Positions 54,340 through 63,420 of a stretch of DNA of 64,000 nucleotides are shown here, piece after piece. Origin of the DNA: Myxococcales bacterium. GTDB taxonomy: Bacteria; Myxococcota; Myxococcia; Myxococcales; Myxococcaceae. Position numbers and translations under genes: made by a program. Below the pieces are notes generated by a model that had not been told where the DNA came from, did no database searches, and saw only the letters and a list, made by a program, of their open reading frames with translations. Each line of letters starts with the position of its first letter. The stretch's first letter is position 1. Location of the stretch: the NCBI GenBank assembly GCA_030681895.1, contig JAUXRI010000087.1, forward strand, positions 1 to 64,000. The letters run 5' to 3'.

Positions 54340-55308
54340 ATGCACTGGCTCGACGCGCTCTACCTGAAGCTCACCGCGCGACAGCCGCTCTTCGTACGGG
54401 GCTGGGGTGACGTGGAGCGTCCGCTCGACGAAGTCCCGGCGCTCCTCACCCGCTCGGTGCCTCGCCCACTCGCGCTCGAGTTCCTGCCGACCTCACCGCG
54501 CATCGACGAGGCGTTCGTCGCGTCACCTGCGCCGCTGCTCGACCCGCAGATGGGGCCGCTCCACGTGGTGCGCTTGCGCGCGAAGGGCCCCACCCGCGCG
54601 CGCCTCATCGTGCCACCGTCGTGGGGTGACGAGGGCTTCTGGATGCGAAGGCACCTCGTCGACGCGCTTCGGTACCGAGGTGTCGAGGTGTGGCTCTTCG
54701 AGGGCGCGTACTTCGGCAGCCGGCGCGCGGCGGGCCAGGTGAAGGTCGGACTGCACACCGTCGGCGACTTCCTGCGCATGGGCCTCGCCAACGTGCACGA
54801 GACGCGCGCGTTGGTGGCGACGGCGCTGGAGCGCGAGCCACGACTGCCCGTGCTGCTCGCTGGCTATTCGATGGCAGGGCAGATGTCGGCGCACGCCGCG
54901 GCCTCGCTCGACCTCGAGGTCCCGGTGACGGTGATGGCGCCTCCAGAGAACGCGAGCGTGGTGTTCTGCTCCGGGCCGTTGTCGAAGAGCGTCAGCTGGA
55001 GCGCGCTCGGTGACGACGCGGTCTCGCGGCTCGCCGCCGTGCTGCAGAAACTCTCCGTGCTGAGCCAACCGCCGCCTCGTTCACGTCATCGTGCCGTGGT
55101 GGCGACGCGCCGCGATGGCATCGTGCCGCCAGCGTCGATGCTCGCGCTCGCGACGCACTGGAGCGTCACGCCGACCTGGGTCGACTCGGGCCATCTCGGG
55201 GCGTACGCACTTCGCGCGAGTACACTGCGCGCCGCGATGCTCGACACCATGGAGTCTGCCGACGCCCACCGGGGTGAGGGGTTCGGCCCCCAACCCGCTG
55301 TGAAATGA
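54340..55308 (+). CDS. ABHD18-like alpha/beta hydrolase
   Basis: 322 residues, no signal peptide. The nucleophile elbow GYSMAG (Ser at about 185) and a late His in VDSGHLGAYAL support an alpha/beta hydrolase; the acid is probably in VATRRDGIVPP. The ordered blocks RLIVPPSWGDEGFWMRR and VWLFEGAYFGSRR match the DUF2048/ABHD18 family, whose substrates are not known. It stands alone, divergent from the DUF1587/1592-type gene by 170 bases. Confidence 0.8.
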   Translation: MHWLDALYLKLTARQPLFVRGWGDVERPLDEVPALLTRSVPRPLALEFLPTSPRIDEAFVASPAPLLDPQMGPLHVVRLRAKGPTRARLIVPPSWGDEGFWMRRHLVDALRYRGVEVWLFEGAYFGSRRAAGQVKVGLHTVGDFLRMGLANVHETRALVATALEREPRLPVLLAGYSMAGQMSAHAAASLDLEVPVTVMAPPENASVVFCSGPLSKSVSWSALGDDAVSRLAAVLQKLSVLSQPPPRSRHRAVVATRRDGIVPPASMLALATHWSVTPTWVDSGHLGAYALRASTLRAAMLDTMESADAHRGEGFGPQPAVK

Positions 55309-55466
55309 CTGCGGGCCTCGCATCGAATGCTGACCGCGCCTCCGACACCCACTGGAGCGGTGATCCACTCGCGCAACGAATCCACGTGGTTTGAGCCCTG
55401 AAATCCCCTCCGAAAGTCGTGACGTTGCGGCCTTCAGTGGCGTGGCAATTGCTCCTCTCAGCGGCC

Positions 55467-58400
55467 ATGTCCTCACTGTCGCGAAATGTCGGACGAACGC
55501 TCCTGCTGGCCCTCATCGCCGCGAGCTGTGCGCGCGAACCACAGGCCAGCCAGTCGGAGCGTCAGTTCGCGCCGCTCCTCGACGAGCCAGCGCCGTCGAG
55601 CGGCACGCAGGCCGTCGCGGCGCACGCGGCCTTTCGCGCGTGGGTCGACACCTTCAAGCAGACCCCACCGGATGCGCAGAGCCGCCTGCTGAACGAAGGG
55701 CGCGTGCTAGCCGCCGAGCGTCGCGGTCACCTCGCTGGCCTCATGCTCGCCGAGCCCGAGCTCGCGCTCTCGATGGCGCTCACCACCGCCGAGCGTCGCA
55801 TGCTGCCGACCGACATCGCCGTGCACGTGGAGCAGTGGCGCGACGGTCGCGGCATGCTGCACGTCATCGGCGCCGTCGGTGACGAGTCGTCGCTCGCGCC
55901 GCGCGCGGTCGAGAAGTTCATCACCTTCGAGGGTCGCGACGCGGTGCTGCGCGCGGGCGTGTACGGCCGCCGTGAAGGCCTCAAGACGCGCGACGGGCTC
56001 CGCCTTCACGGCATCGAGCTCGACGGCGTCCTCGCGCTCTTCGACCTGCCAGTGCGCAAGGTGCGCCCCGAGGACGCGAACTTCTTCGACTACGTGCCCG
56101 GCTCGCCCTGCCCCACCAGCCGCAAGGCCTCGACGGCGGCTGAAGTCATTCACGACGGCGACACCGCCATCGGCTTCTGCCAGCCGCTGCACGCCGACGA
56201 GCTGACGCAGGCGTTGATGGACGAAGAGACCGCCTTCGACGAGACCGCCGCGAGCGCTTGGACCGAAGGGTCCAAGACGGTGCTCTTCATGCGCGTCGAC
56301 TTCGACGACCGCGTCGGCGACCCGCTCTCGCTCGCAGCAGCGCAGACGCTCATCAACACCAGCACCAACGACTTCTTCGTCGCGGGCAGCTTCAACAAGA
56401 CGAACCTGACGGGCGTCTTTCCGCCGACGCTGCGAATGCCACGCACCGCCGGTGAGTACCGCGACGGAGGCATCTACCTTCAGCTCCTGCAGGACGCGCG
56501 GCAGGCGGCGCGCGACGCCGGCTACGACTTGAACGCCTACAACCTCGACATCGTGGCCCACCCGAACCTCTTCTCGGGCTGGTCGGGGCGCGGCTACGTC
56601 GGCTCGAAGGGCACCTGGCTCAACGGCAGCTTCGGGGTCGGCGTCACCGCCCACGAGCTCGGCCACAACTACGGCGTGTACCACGCGAACTTCTGGAACG
56701 CGGGCGAGAGCATCATCGGCGCCGGCACCGTGCAGGAGTACGGCAACCCGTTCGACAAGATGGGCAGCTCGGGCGCGTCGCACTTCAACGCCTGGTTCAA
56801 GCGCGTCTTCGACTGGGTGACGCCAGCGCAGGTGAACACCGTCACCACCAGCGGCACGTACCGCATCTACCCGCTCGAGGTCGCGACGCCGGACGGCGGC
56901 ATGCAGGCGCTCAAGGTGCCGCGCAACGACAGCCAGACCCGCGACTACTGGCTCGAGTTCCGCCAGGGCATCACGAGCAACGCGTCGCTGATGAGCGGCG
57001 CCAGCATCAACTTCGGCTTCCCCTTCTCGGGCAGCACCGGCAGCCACCTGCTCGACATGACGCCCGGCGGAAACACCCAGAACTCGCCGCTCGTCATCGG
57101 CCGCACGTTCTCGGACTTCGCGTCGAACATTCACCTCACGCCAATCGGCAAAGGCGGCACCACGCCCGAGTCCCTCGACGTGGTCGTCAACTTCGGCCCG
57201 TACCCGAGCAACCAGCCCCCGACGCTGACGGTGATGGCGTCGCAGGCGATGGTGGCGACGAACACTGCCGTCACGTTCACCGCGATGGCGAGCGACCCGA
57301 ACGGCGACGCGCTCGCGTACTCGTGGGACTTCGACGACGGCACCTTCAGCGTGAACAACGCAGCGACGGCGATGAAGACGCTCACCGGCAACCGCGTGCA
57401 CCAGGTGCGCTGCACGGTGAGTGACATGAAAGGCGGCACCGCGACCGCGGCCGTCTTCGTCACCGTCGGCACGCCGACGACCTTCACGCTGAGCGGCACC
57501 GTGACGATGGCCAGCGTCGGCGTCGAGGGCGTGCGCATCACCGACGGCACGCGCACCACGTTCTCGCTCTCGAACGGCACCTGGGCGCTCACCAACGTTC
57601 CGGCGGGCAGCTACACCATCAGCGCCGCGAAGTTCGACCTCGCGATGACGCGCGGCTTCGCTGCCCCCCTCGCCATCACGGCCGACACCGCGAGCCTCGA
57701 CTTCACGGCGGCGCCGAAGCCCGGCTACTCCATCGCAGGCCGCATCACCGCCAACGGTGTCGGCGTGGCCGGCGTCACCGTCACCGACGGCTCACGCACC
57801 GCCACCACCAACGCCAACGGCGACTACACGCTCACCGGCGTGCCCAACGGCCGCTACACCGTCACCGCGACGAAGACGGGCTGGCAGTTCGTGCTCAGCG
57901 GCGTGCGCAACCCCATCGAGGTGATGGGCGGCAACGCGACCGCCATCAACTTCTCCGCGCAGGGCCAGTACGTGAACGGCACGCTGCCTTCCACCATCAC
58001 GACGGCGCCGGTGGTGACTGACGGTTACCGCACGGTGACGGCGACGCGAGGTTCCCCGACGCAAGCGTGGAACTACTTCCTCCAGGGCGTCCCCAACGGC
58101 ACGTGGAACCTCATCGCGACCTCGCCCGGCGTCACCCTCGAGCCCGCGAACTTCACCAACCCCATCACCATCGCCAACATGGGGCGCTCCAACACCAACT
58201 TCCAGGTGGCGGGCGCGACGACGACGTTCCAGGTCTCGGGCACGGCGCGCACCGGAGGCACGCCGCTGCCTGGCGTGGTGGTGTCTGATGGAACGCGCTC
58301 GTCGACCACGGACTCGTTCGGCAACTACGTGCTGACCGGCGTGCCGGCCGGCATGTTCACGCTGACGCCGACCCGCGCGGGCTACACGTTCGCGCCCGCG

Positions 58401-60356
58401 ACCCGCGCCGTGACAGTGACGACGGCGAATCTCCTCGGCATCAACTTCGACACCACCGTCGTCAACGCGCCCCCGACGCTGGCAATGGGCCCGACGGCGA
58501 GCGCGATGACGACGACGGGCACCACGGTGCAGCTCTCGGCGCTGGGCGCCGATGACGGTGGAGAGACAAACCTCACGTACACGTGGCTGGCGATGAACGG
58601 CGGCTGGCCCTCGAGCTTCTCGGCGAACGGGAGCAACGGCGCGAAGAACGTCACCGTCACCTTCACTGGCGCGGGCACGTACACCTTCGAGGTGACCGTC
58701 ACCGACGCGGGCGGGCTCTCGGTGCGCGGCACCGTCACGGTCACCGTCACGCAGGTCGGCACCGCGATGGAGGTGTCTCCCACCTCGGCGAGCGTGTTGA
58801 CGGGCGCCATGCAGGGCTTCAGCGCGCAGGGCCGCGACCAGTTCAATCGGTTCATGTTCCTCGGCACCGCGACGTGGATGGTGACGGGCGGCGGCACCAT
58901 CGCAACCAACGGCCAGTTCACTGCAGGCACCACGCCGGGTGGCCCCTTCACCGTCACCGCCACCGCCGGCGGGCGCACGGGCTCGGCCTCGCTCACCGTC
59001 GTCGGCAGTGGAGCACCCACGGTGACGCAAGCCGCGCGCGCGACGCCGTCTCCCGTGACGGGCACCACGACGGTGCTCTCGGTGCGCGCGACGGACGACG
59101 CTGGCGAGCCGTCGCTCCAGTACACGTGGTCGGCGACGTTGGCGCCGGCGCCGGTGACGTTCTCGGCGAACTCCAGCAACGCGGCGAAGGACTCGACCGC
59201 CACCTTCACGCAGGCGGGCGACTACGAGTTCCTCGTCACCATCATCGACAGCGCAGGCAACATGGTGACGAGCGTCGTGCGGGTGACGGTGCAGGCCGTG
59301 CGCACCACGTTGCAGCTCCAGCCGAGCATCGTCACGGTGACGACCCTGGGCACGGAGCAGTTCAGCGCCGTCGTCGAGGACCAGTTCGGTGACGCCATCA
59401 CGCCTCAGCCGGCGGTGACGTGGGCAGTCTCTGGTGGCGGAGCGGTCAACACGACGGGGCTCTTCACGGCGGGCGCCGTCGCGGGCGGGCCGCACACCTT
59501 GACGGCCACCTCGGGCACCGTCACCGCGACGGGAACCATCACCGTCAACGCGATGGTCGACACGCAGCCGCCGCAGGTGCAGCTCATCGCGCCAGTCGCC
59601 AACGCCCGCGTCAGCGGCCAGGTCATGCTCGTCGCGCAGGCGATGGACAACGTCGCGGTGACGAAGGTCGAGTTCTTCGAAGGCAATACGAAGCTCGGTG
59701 AAGTCACGGCGCCGCCCTGGCAGCTCGACGTCGACACCACGCCGTGGACGAACGGCATGAAGTCTCTCACCGCGAAGGCGAGCGACGCCGCCGGCAACAC
59801 CACCACCAGCGACGTCATCATCGTCATCGTCGGCACGGTGATGGTCGACCAGACGCCGCCGGTCGTCACGATTCGGCAGCCGACGGCCGGCGCGCAGACG
59901 ACGCTGTCGGTGGTGCTGGCCGCCGAGGCGAGCGACGACGTCGGTGTCACGCGCGTCGACTTCGAGCTCGATGGGGCACAGGTGAACTCCGACGCGGTGG
60001 CGCCGTACGAGGCGACGGTGTCGGTCTCGGCCGGAGCGCACTCGCTCGTCGCCATCGCCTTCGACGCGTCGGGCAAGTTCACCCGGAGCACGGCGGTGAG
60101 CTTCACGGCGGTCGACGATGGTGGAGACGGCGGCACCTCGACGCCCGACGCGGGCACGATGCCGATGCCTGACGCCGGAACGATGGAGCCCGACGGAGGC
60201 ACGTCGACGGCTGACGCAGGCACCACCGAGGAGCCCCAGCAACCAGGGGTTCAGGAGCTCGTCCTCGGCGGCTGCGGGTGCAACGGCGTGGGCGCTGCGC
60301 CGTGGGGGCTGCTGGGCCTGTTGATGCTGGCCACGCGAGCGCGCCGACGCCGGTGA
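55467..60356 (+). CDS. Large secreted metzincin protease, multi-domain, MYXO-CTERM tail
   Basis: 1629 residues. The ATG at 55467 opens a lipoprotein-like signal (LLLALIAASC); an earlier GTG at 55419 is also open. A pro-region precedes the catalytic domain with zinc site HELGHNYGVYH (about 396-406) and a Met-turn NPFDKMGSS, the metzincin signature (M11/gametolysin-like arrangement). A PKD domain follows, then repeated carboxypeptidase-regulatory domains (SGTVTMASVGVEGVRITDG...), Ig/Big domains, two Ig-like PPQVQLIAP-type modules, an Asp-Ala-Gly linker and a MYXO-CTERM tail (GGCGCNGVGAAPWGLLGLL ... RRRR). Probably a surface-released protease for prey or matrix degradation. Confidence 0.88.
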   Translation: MSSLSRNVGRTLLLALIAASCAREPQASQSERQFAPLLDEPAPSSGTQAVAAHAAFRAWVDTFKQTPPDAQSRLLNEGRVLAAERRGHLAGLMLAEPELALSMALTTAERRMLPTDIAVHVEQWRDGRGMLHVIGAVGDESSLAPRAVEKFITFEGRDAVLRAGVYGRREGLKTRDGLRLHGIELDGVLALFDLPVRKVRPEDANFFDYVPGSPCPTSRKASTAAEVIHDGDTAIGFCQPLHADELTQALMDEETAFDETAASAWTEGSKTVLFMRVDFDDRVGDPLSLAAAQTLINTSTNDFFVAGSFNKTNLTGVFPPTLRMPRTAGEYRDGGIYLQLLQDARQAARDAGYDLNAYNLDIVAHPNLFSGWSGRGYVGSKGTWLNGSFGVGVTAHELGHNYGVYHANFWNAGESIIGAGTVQEYGNPFDKMGSSGASHFNAWFKRVFDWVTPAQVNTVTTSGTYRIYPLEVATPDGGMQALKVPRNDSQTRDYWLEFRQGITSNASLMSGASINFGFPFSGSTGSHLLDMTPGGNTQNSPLVIGRTFSDFASNIHLTPIGKGGTTPESLDVVVNFGPYPSNQPPTLTVMASQAMVATNTAVTFTAMASDPNGDALAYSWDFDDGTFSVNNAATAMKTLTGNRVHQVRCTVSDMKGGTATAAVFVTVGTPTTFTLSGTVTMASVGVEGVRITDGTRTTFSLSNGTWALTNVPAGSYTISAAKFDLAMTRGFAAPLAITADTASLDFTAAPKPGYSIAGRITANGVGVAGVTVTDGSRTATTNANGDYTLTGVPNGRYTVTATKTGWQFVLSGVRNPIEVMGGNATAINFSAQGQYVNGTLPSTITTAPVVTDGYRTVTATRGSPTQAWNYFLQGVPNGTWNLIATSPGVTLEPANFTNPITIANMGRSNTNFQVAGATTTFQVSGTARTGGTPLPGVVVSDGTRSSTTDSFGNYVLTGVPAGMFTLTPTRAGYTFAPATRAVTVTTANLLGINFDTTVVNAPPTLAMGPTASAMTTTGTTVQLSALGADDGGETNLTYTWLAMNGGWPSSFSANGSNGAKNVTVTFTGAGTYTFEVTVTDAGGLSVRGTVTVTVTQVGTAMEVSPTSASVLTGAMQGFSAQGRDQFNRFMFLGTATWMVTGGGTIATNGQFTAGTTPGGPFTVTATAGGRTGSASLTVVGSGAPTVTQAARATPSPVTGTTTVLSVRATDDAGEPSLQYTWSATLAPAPVTFSANSSNAAKDSTATFTQAGDYEFLVTIIDSAGNMVTSVVRVTVQAVRTTLQLQPSIVTVTTLGTEQFSAVVEDQFGDAITPQPAVTWAVSGGGAVNTTGLFTAGAVAGGPHTLTATSGTVTATGTITVNAMVDTQPPQVQLIAPVANARVSGQVMLVAQAMDNVAVTKVEFFEGNTKLGEVTAPPWQLDVDTTPWTNGMKSLTAKASDAAGNTTTSDVIIVIVGTVMVDQTPPVVTIRQPTAGAQTTLSVVLAAEASDDVGVTRVDFELDGAQVNSDAVAPYEATVSVSAGAHSLVAIAFDASGKFTRSTAVSFTAVDDGGDGGTSTPDAGTMPMPDAGTMEPDGGTSTADAGTTEEPQQPGVQELVLGGCGCNGVGAAPWGLLGLLMLATRARRRR

Positions 60357-60428
60357 TGCGCTTTTTCTGAATCCTTTTCCGGGCTGGGACCCTTTCCGTC
60401 TCGAAGCGCCCCACACCCCGGAGAACCC

Positions 60429-60650
60429 ATGCTGCAGAACCTCGGAAACCTCGACCGCGCCGGCCGTGTCATCGCGGCCATCGCCCTGTTCGTTCTCGCC
60501 GTCACCCTGCCCGTCCCACTGCTCGCGCAGGTCGCGATGGGCGTCAGCGGGGTGTACCTGCTCGGCTCGTCGCTGGTCGGAACGTGCCTGGGCCACAAAC
60601 TGATGGGCGTGTCCACCTGCCCCATCAAGCAGCAGCGCGTGGGCGGATGA
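60429..60650 (+). CDS. DUF2892 small membrane protein
   Basis: 73 residues with a GGAG ribosome site. It has two membrane helices (RVIAAIALFVLAVTLPVPLLAQ and VAMGVSGVYLLGSSLVG) and a Cys pair near the end (TCLGHKLMGVSTCPI), matching the DUF2892 family related to the YgaP membrane segment. The stop overlaps the following sigma gene by 4 bases (ATGA), so the two are co-translated. It may help sense an envelope or redox state for that sigma factor; this is inference. Confidence 0.85.
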   Translation: MLQNLGNLDRAGRVIAAIALFVLAVTLPVPLLAQVAMGVSGVYLLGSSLVGTCLGHKLMGVSTCPIKQQRVGG

Positions 60651-61228
60651 GCCAGGGCGACCTCACCTCGCCTGTGCTCCTGGAGCGCTCGATTGCCGGC
60701 GATGACGTGGCGCTGCGGGAGCTCGTGCGGCGGTACCATGACCGCGCGTATCGCTTCGGGCGCACGGTCTGCCGCGACGGTTTCGACGCCGATGACGCCG
60801 TGCAGATGGCGTTCGTCACCCTGGCGCGGAGGCCCGACGTGCAGCGCTCCGACGGCGTGCTGCTCTGGCTGTACACCGTGGTTCGCAACGCCTGCACGGC
60901 GATGCTCCGGCCGCTGACGGTTCGGCTGCGAGCGCCGCTGACGGAGAGCCGCGAGGCGCTCGACGTCGCCGACACCGCGTTGACAACCGAAGCAGCGCTC
61001 GAGCGCTTCGAGCTGGTGACGCAGGTGCACGACGCCATCGCGACGCTCGACGCCGATTCGCGCGCGGTGTTGGTGTTGCGCGACCTCGAGGGGGTCTCTG
61101 GCGAAGAGACTGCGCAGCGGCTCAACCTCACGCAGGCGGCGATGAAGACGCGGCTCCACCGGGCCCGGGTCGCGGTGCGCGCGCACGTGCTGCAACGGCA
61201 GGCGACAGGAGACGTGACCTCAGCGTGA
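60647..61228 (+). CDS. ECF-type sigma factor coupled to DUF2892 protein
   Basis: 193 residues from the ATG in the ATGA overlap. Region 2: VALRELVRRYHDRAYRFGRTV ... DADDAVQMAFVTLARRP, then LLWLYTVVRNACTAMLRP. Region 4: IATLDADSRAVLVLRDLEGVSGEETAQRLNLTQAAMKTRLHRARVAVRAH, a textbook ECF helix-turn-helix. No zinc-finger anti-sigma gene lies beside it; the DUF2892 gene is the only linked membrane protein. Target promoters unknown. Confidence 0.92.
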   Translation: MSQGDLTSPVLLERSIAGDDVALRELVRRYHDRAYRFGRTVCRDGFDADDAVQMAFVTLARRPDVQRSDGVLLWLYTVVRNACTAMLRPLTVRLRAPLTESREALDVADTALTTEAALERFELVTQVHDAIATLDADSRAVLVLRDLEGVSGEETAQRLNLTQAAMKTRLHRARVAVRAHVLQRQATGDVTSA

Positions 61229-61272
61229 CGTCGAGGAGCCGCTCACGGGCCAGGACGAGGCCTGACCGCGCG

Positions 61273-61854
61273 TCATCGACGACGGCGCTGCGGTGATGTC
61301 CCCCGCACTGGCGTGACCTCGGGAGATGCTCGCCGCACACCAGGCGGGCGATTCTTCCGACCGAGCTGCAACGCTCCGAGCGTCGTCTCGACGGCATCGT
61401 CATCGAACTCGGCGTCTTGCAGCCCCTGGGCGATCTCCTGCGCATCGAAGCCCGCCGCCTTGAGGCGGCTCCCGTAGGTCCATGCCGTCTCACCCTCACG
61501 GTACGGAGGAAGGTCGGGCCCGTCGTTCATCGGTGACGCTGCCGATGAAGGGTCATCGAACAGCGCGCGCGTCTCGCCGAACCAGCAGACCCAGAGGCCC
61601 AGCGCTCCGGTGAAGGTCCCGATGGGGAAGGCACCCAACGAGAGCACGGACAGCACGGTCTCGAGCCCTCGGCCCCTGCCCTTCTCGACGTTGAGCGCGA
61701 GGTACAGGTGAGGCGCCGCGAGGAGCAGACACAGCGCCGCGCCCATCAGCACGGGTTCGAGGGGCGAGCCGAGGATCACGAAGACGAGCGGCGCCGCCAG
61801 CAGGAGGAACACCGAGCCCCAGTGTGCGGCCGATAGAAGTTGGATTGGTGTCAT
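61273..61854 (-). CDS. Hypothetical membrane protein
   Basis: 193 residues from the ATG at 61854, which has a strong ribosome site (GGAGGAG, 9 bases upstream). Three to four membrane helices lie between about 5 and 100 (AAHWGSVFLLLAAPLVFVIL, VLMGAALCLLLAAPHLYLAL, VLSVLSLGAFPIGTFTGALGLWV). The soluble C-terminus contains a conserved-looking acidic/UBA-like stretch (GSRLKAAGFDAQEIAQGLQDAEFDDDAVETTL). It starts 4 bases after the stop of the propeller lipoprotein gene, so it forms an operon with it. No family assigned. Confidence 0.75.
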   Translation of the reverse strand: MTPIQLLSAAHWGSVFLLLAAPLVFVILGSPLEPVLMGAALCLLLAAPHLYLALNVEKGRGRGLETVLSVLSLGAFPIGTFTGALGLWVCWFGETRALFDDPSSAASPMNDGPDLPPYREGETAWTYGSRLKAAGFDAQEIAQGLQDAEFDDDAVETTLGALQLGRKNRPPGVRRASPEVTPVRGTSPQRRRR

Positions 61855-61858
61855 GCGC

Positions 61859-63334
61859 TCAGACTCCTCCACCGTCGCAGACCTCGGCGGTGAGACAGAC
61901 GTTCTCCATCGCCTGCGGACCGGGGAGCCGGCAGCAGGCACCTACGCCATACGCTCCACACTGCGCGACGTCGGTACAGGTCGCCGCGCAATACGAGCGG
62001 AAGGGGCCGAAGACGAACCAGCAGTCCGTGCCCGGGGCGCAGTCGGCGGGTGCGTCGGAGCAGTTCGCGCCAGGGCCGAGGGAGCCGCCATCGCGAACGC
62101 CGCCGTCCTCGCCTGCGTCCGTCGAACCTGCGTCGAACGTCCCGGCATCGAACGTCCCGGCATCGACGGGTCCTGCGTCTGCCTCTCCGGCATCTGCAGG
62201 GCCCGCGTCGACAATCCCTGCGTCGAAGACACCAGCGTCAATCCCTGCATCGGCGACACCCGCATCCATCACGCCTGCATCGACCCCTGCGTCCCACGGA
62301 ACGCCGCCGTTCGGCCACTGTCGCAGAGCGCCACCCGGCAGCTCTCCGCGCGCGAGCACGATGCCGCGGCCGAGCGTCTGCACGAGGTCTCCGCCCACCG
62401 CCACGAAGCCACTGCGGGTGACGGCGACGGCGTGGAGCCCGAAGTCCGTCACGGGTCGCTGCTGCGCGAAGGCGGCGCCACGCCCTTCAGCGACGTAGCC
62501 GTTCAACCCGACGATGACCGTGTCACCCGCACCGTTCACTGCCACGCCGTTGAGCAACTGCGGTGAGCCGGGCACCTCGAGCGAGACCCACTGCCCCGCG
62601 GCGCCACGCCGCAGCAGCACGGGGCGCTGGAGCCCGCCGACGACGTACGTCTCGCTCGCGTTCCCATGCACGGTGGTGAGGCGGTCGGTGAGCATCGAGG
62701 TCTCGGCGGTGAGCGCCTCGGGAGCCCCACGCGCGATGAGCCCACGCTCTCCGACGAAGAAGGCGTCAGCGGTCGAGCGGCCCCACACCTTGAAGAGCGG
62801 TCGCGTGTCGGACGCAGGGAACGCAGGCACCTCGCGCCAGCCCTGCGCCGTGCGACGCAGGACGAGCGGCTTCGGCGCGCTCACACTCACCACGCCCCCC
62901 ACGGCGATGAGCGAGTCAGGAGAGAGGCCGAACGAACCGAACAACGTCGCGGTGCCTTCTTCACGTTCGACGGTCCAGCGAGTTCCATCGAAGTGCGTCA
63001 CCACGCCGCCCGCGCCGACCGCGTAGACGTCGTTCGCCGAGAAGCCGTGCACCCACCAGAGCGCGCGCGAGGTTCCGGGGTCCATCTGCCACCAGCCGTC
63101 GCGGTCATGCCGGAGCACCAACGCGCGGTTCGCCGTTCCACCAACGGCATAGAGGACGCCGTCACCCGATTCCCACGCCGAGAGCAGCGCGCCGGGGAGC
63201 TCGTCGAGGACGACGCGCCACGCCGTGCCCGCGTCGATGGTGCCTGCATCGGCTCCAGCATCGGGCGGCGGCATCGGCGCAGGGCACGCCTGGAGAACGA
63301 CCGCGAGCGAGACCAGCGCGAGGCGACGAACCAT
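61859..63334 (-). CDS. Propeller-type lipoprotein with Asp-Ala-Gly linker
   Basis: 491 residues from the ATG at 63334, opening a lipoprotein signal (MVRRLALVSLAVVLQAC). Short Asp-Ala-Gly linker, then a YCF48/BNR-like propeller (VLYAVGGTANRALVL, GFSANDVYAVGAGGVVTHFDG, SPDSLIAVGGVVSV, DAFFVGERGLIARG). A second, longer Asp-Ala-Gly linker (more than ten units) and a Cys-rich C-terminus (CSDAPADCAPGTDCWF) end the protein. The design parallels the lipoprotein at 1407-2834, with a DAG linker in place of GGSAMA. Surface role likely, ligand unknown. Confidence 0.83.
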   Translation of the reverse strand: MVRRLALVSLAVVLQACPAPMPPPDAGADAGTIDAGTAWRVVLDELPGALLSAWESGDGVLYAVGGTANRALVLRHDRDGWWQMDPGTSRALWWVHGFSANDVYAVGAGGVVTHFDGTRWTVEREEGTATLFGSFGLSPDSLIAVGGVVSVSAPKPLVLRRTAQGWREVPAFPASDTRPLFKVWGRSTADAFFVGERGLIARGAPEALTAETSMLTDRLTTVHGNASETYVVGGLQRPVLLRRGAAGQWVSLEVPGSPQLLNGVAVNGAGDTVIVGLNGYVAEGRGAAFAQQRPVTDFGLHAVAVTRSGFVAVGGDLVQTLGRGIVLARGELPGGALRQWPNGGVPWDAGVDAGVMDAGVADAGIDAGVFDAGIVDAGPADAGEADAGPVDAGTFDAGTFDAGSTDAGEDGGVRDGGSLGPGANCSDAPADCAPGTDCWFVFGPFRSYCAATCTDVAQCGAYGVGACCRLPGPQAMENVCLTAEVCDGGGV

Positions 63335-63420
63335 GGAGCGCGCACCGTAGCGCAGGTGGCTCCGCCCGAGTGGGCGGGAGGGGCTGCGGGAGGCCGTCGA
63401 ACTGTGCCAGACAGCGCCGC

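Noticed and set aside
57792..60596. 934-codon minus-strand frame opposite the metzincin gene
   Set aside because: It is Arg/His/Asp-rich with no coherent domains, a typical GC-rich shadow of the plus-strand protease gene, whose motifs are clear.
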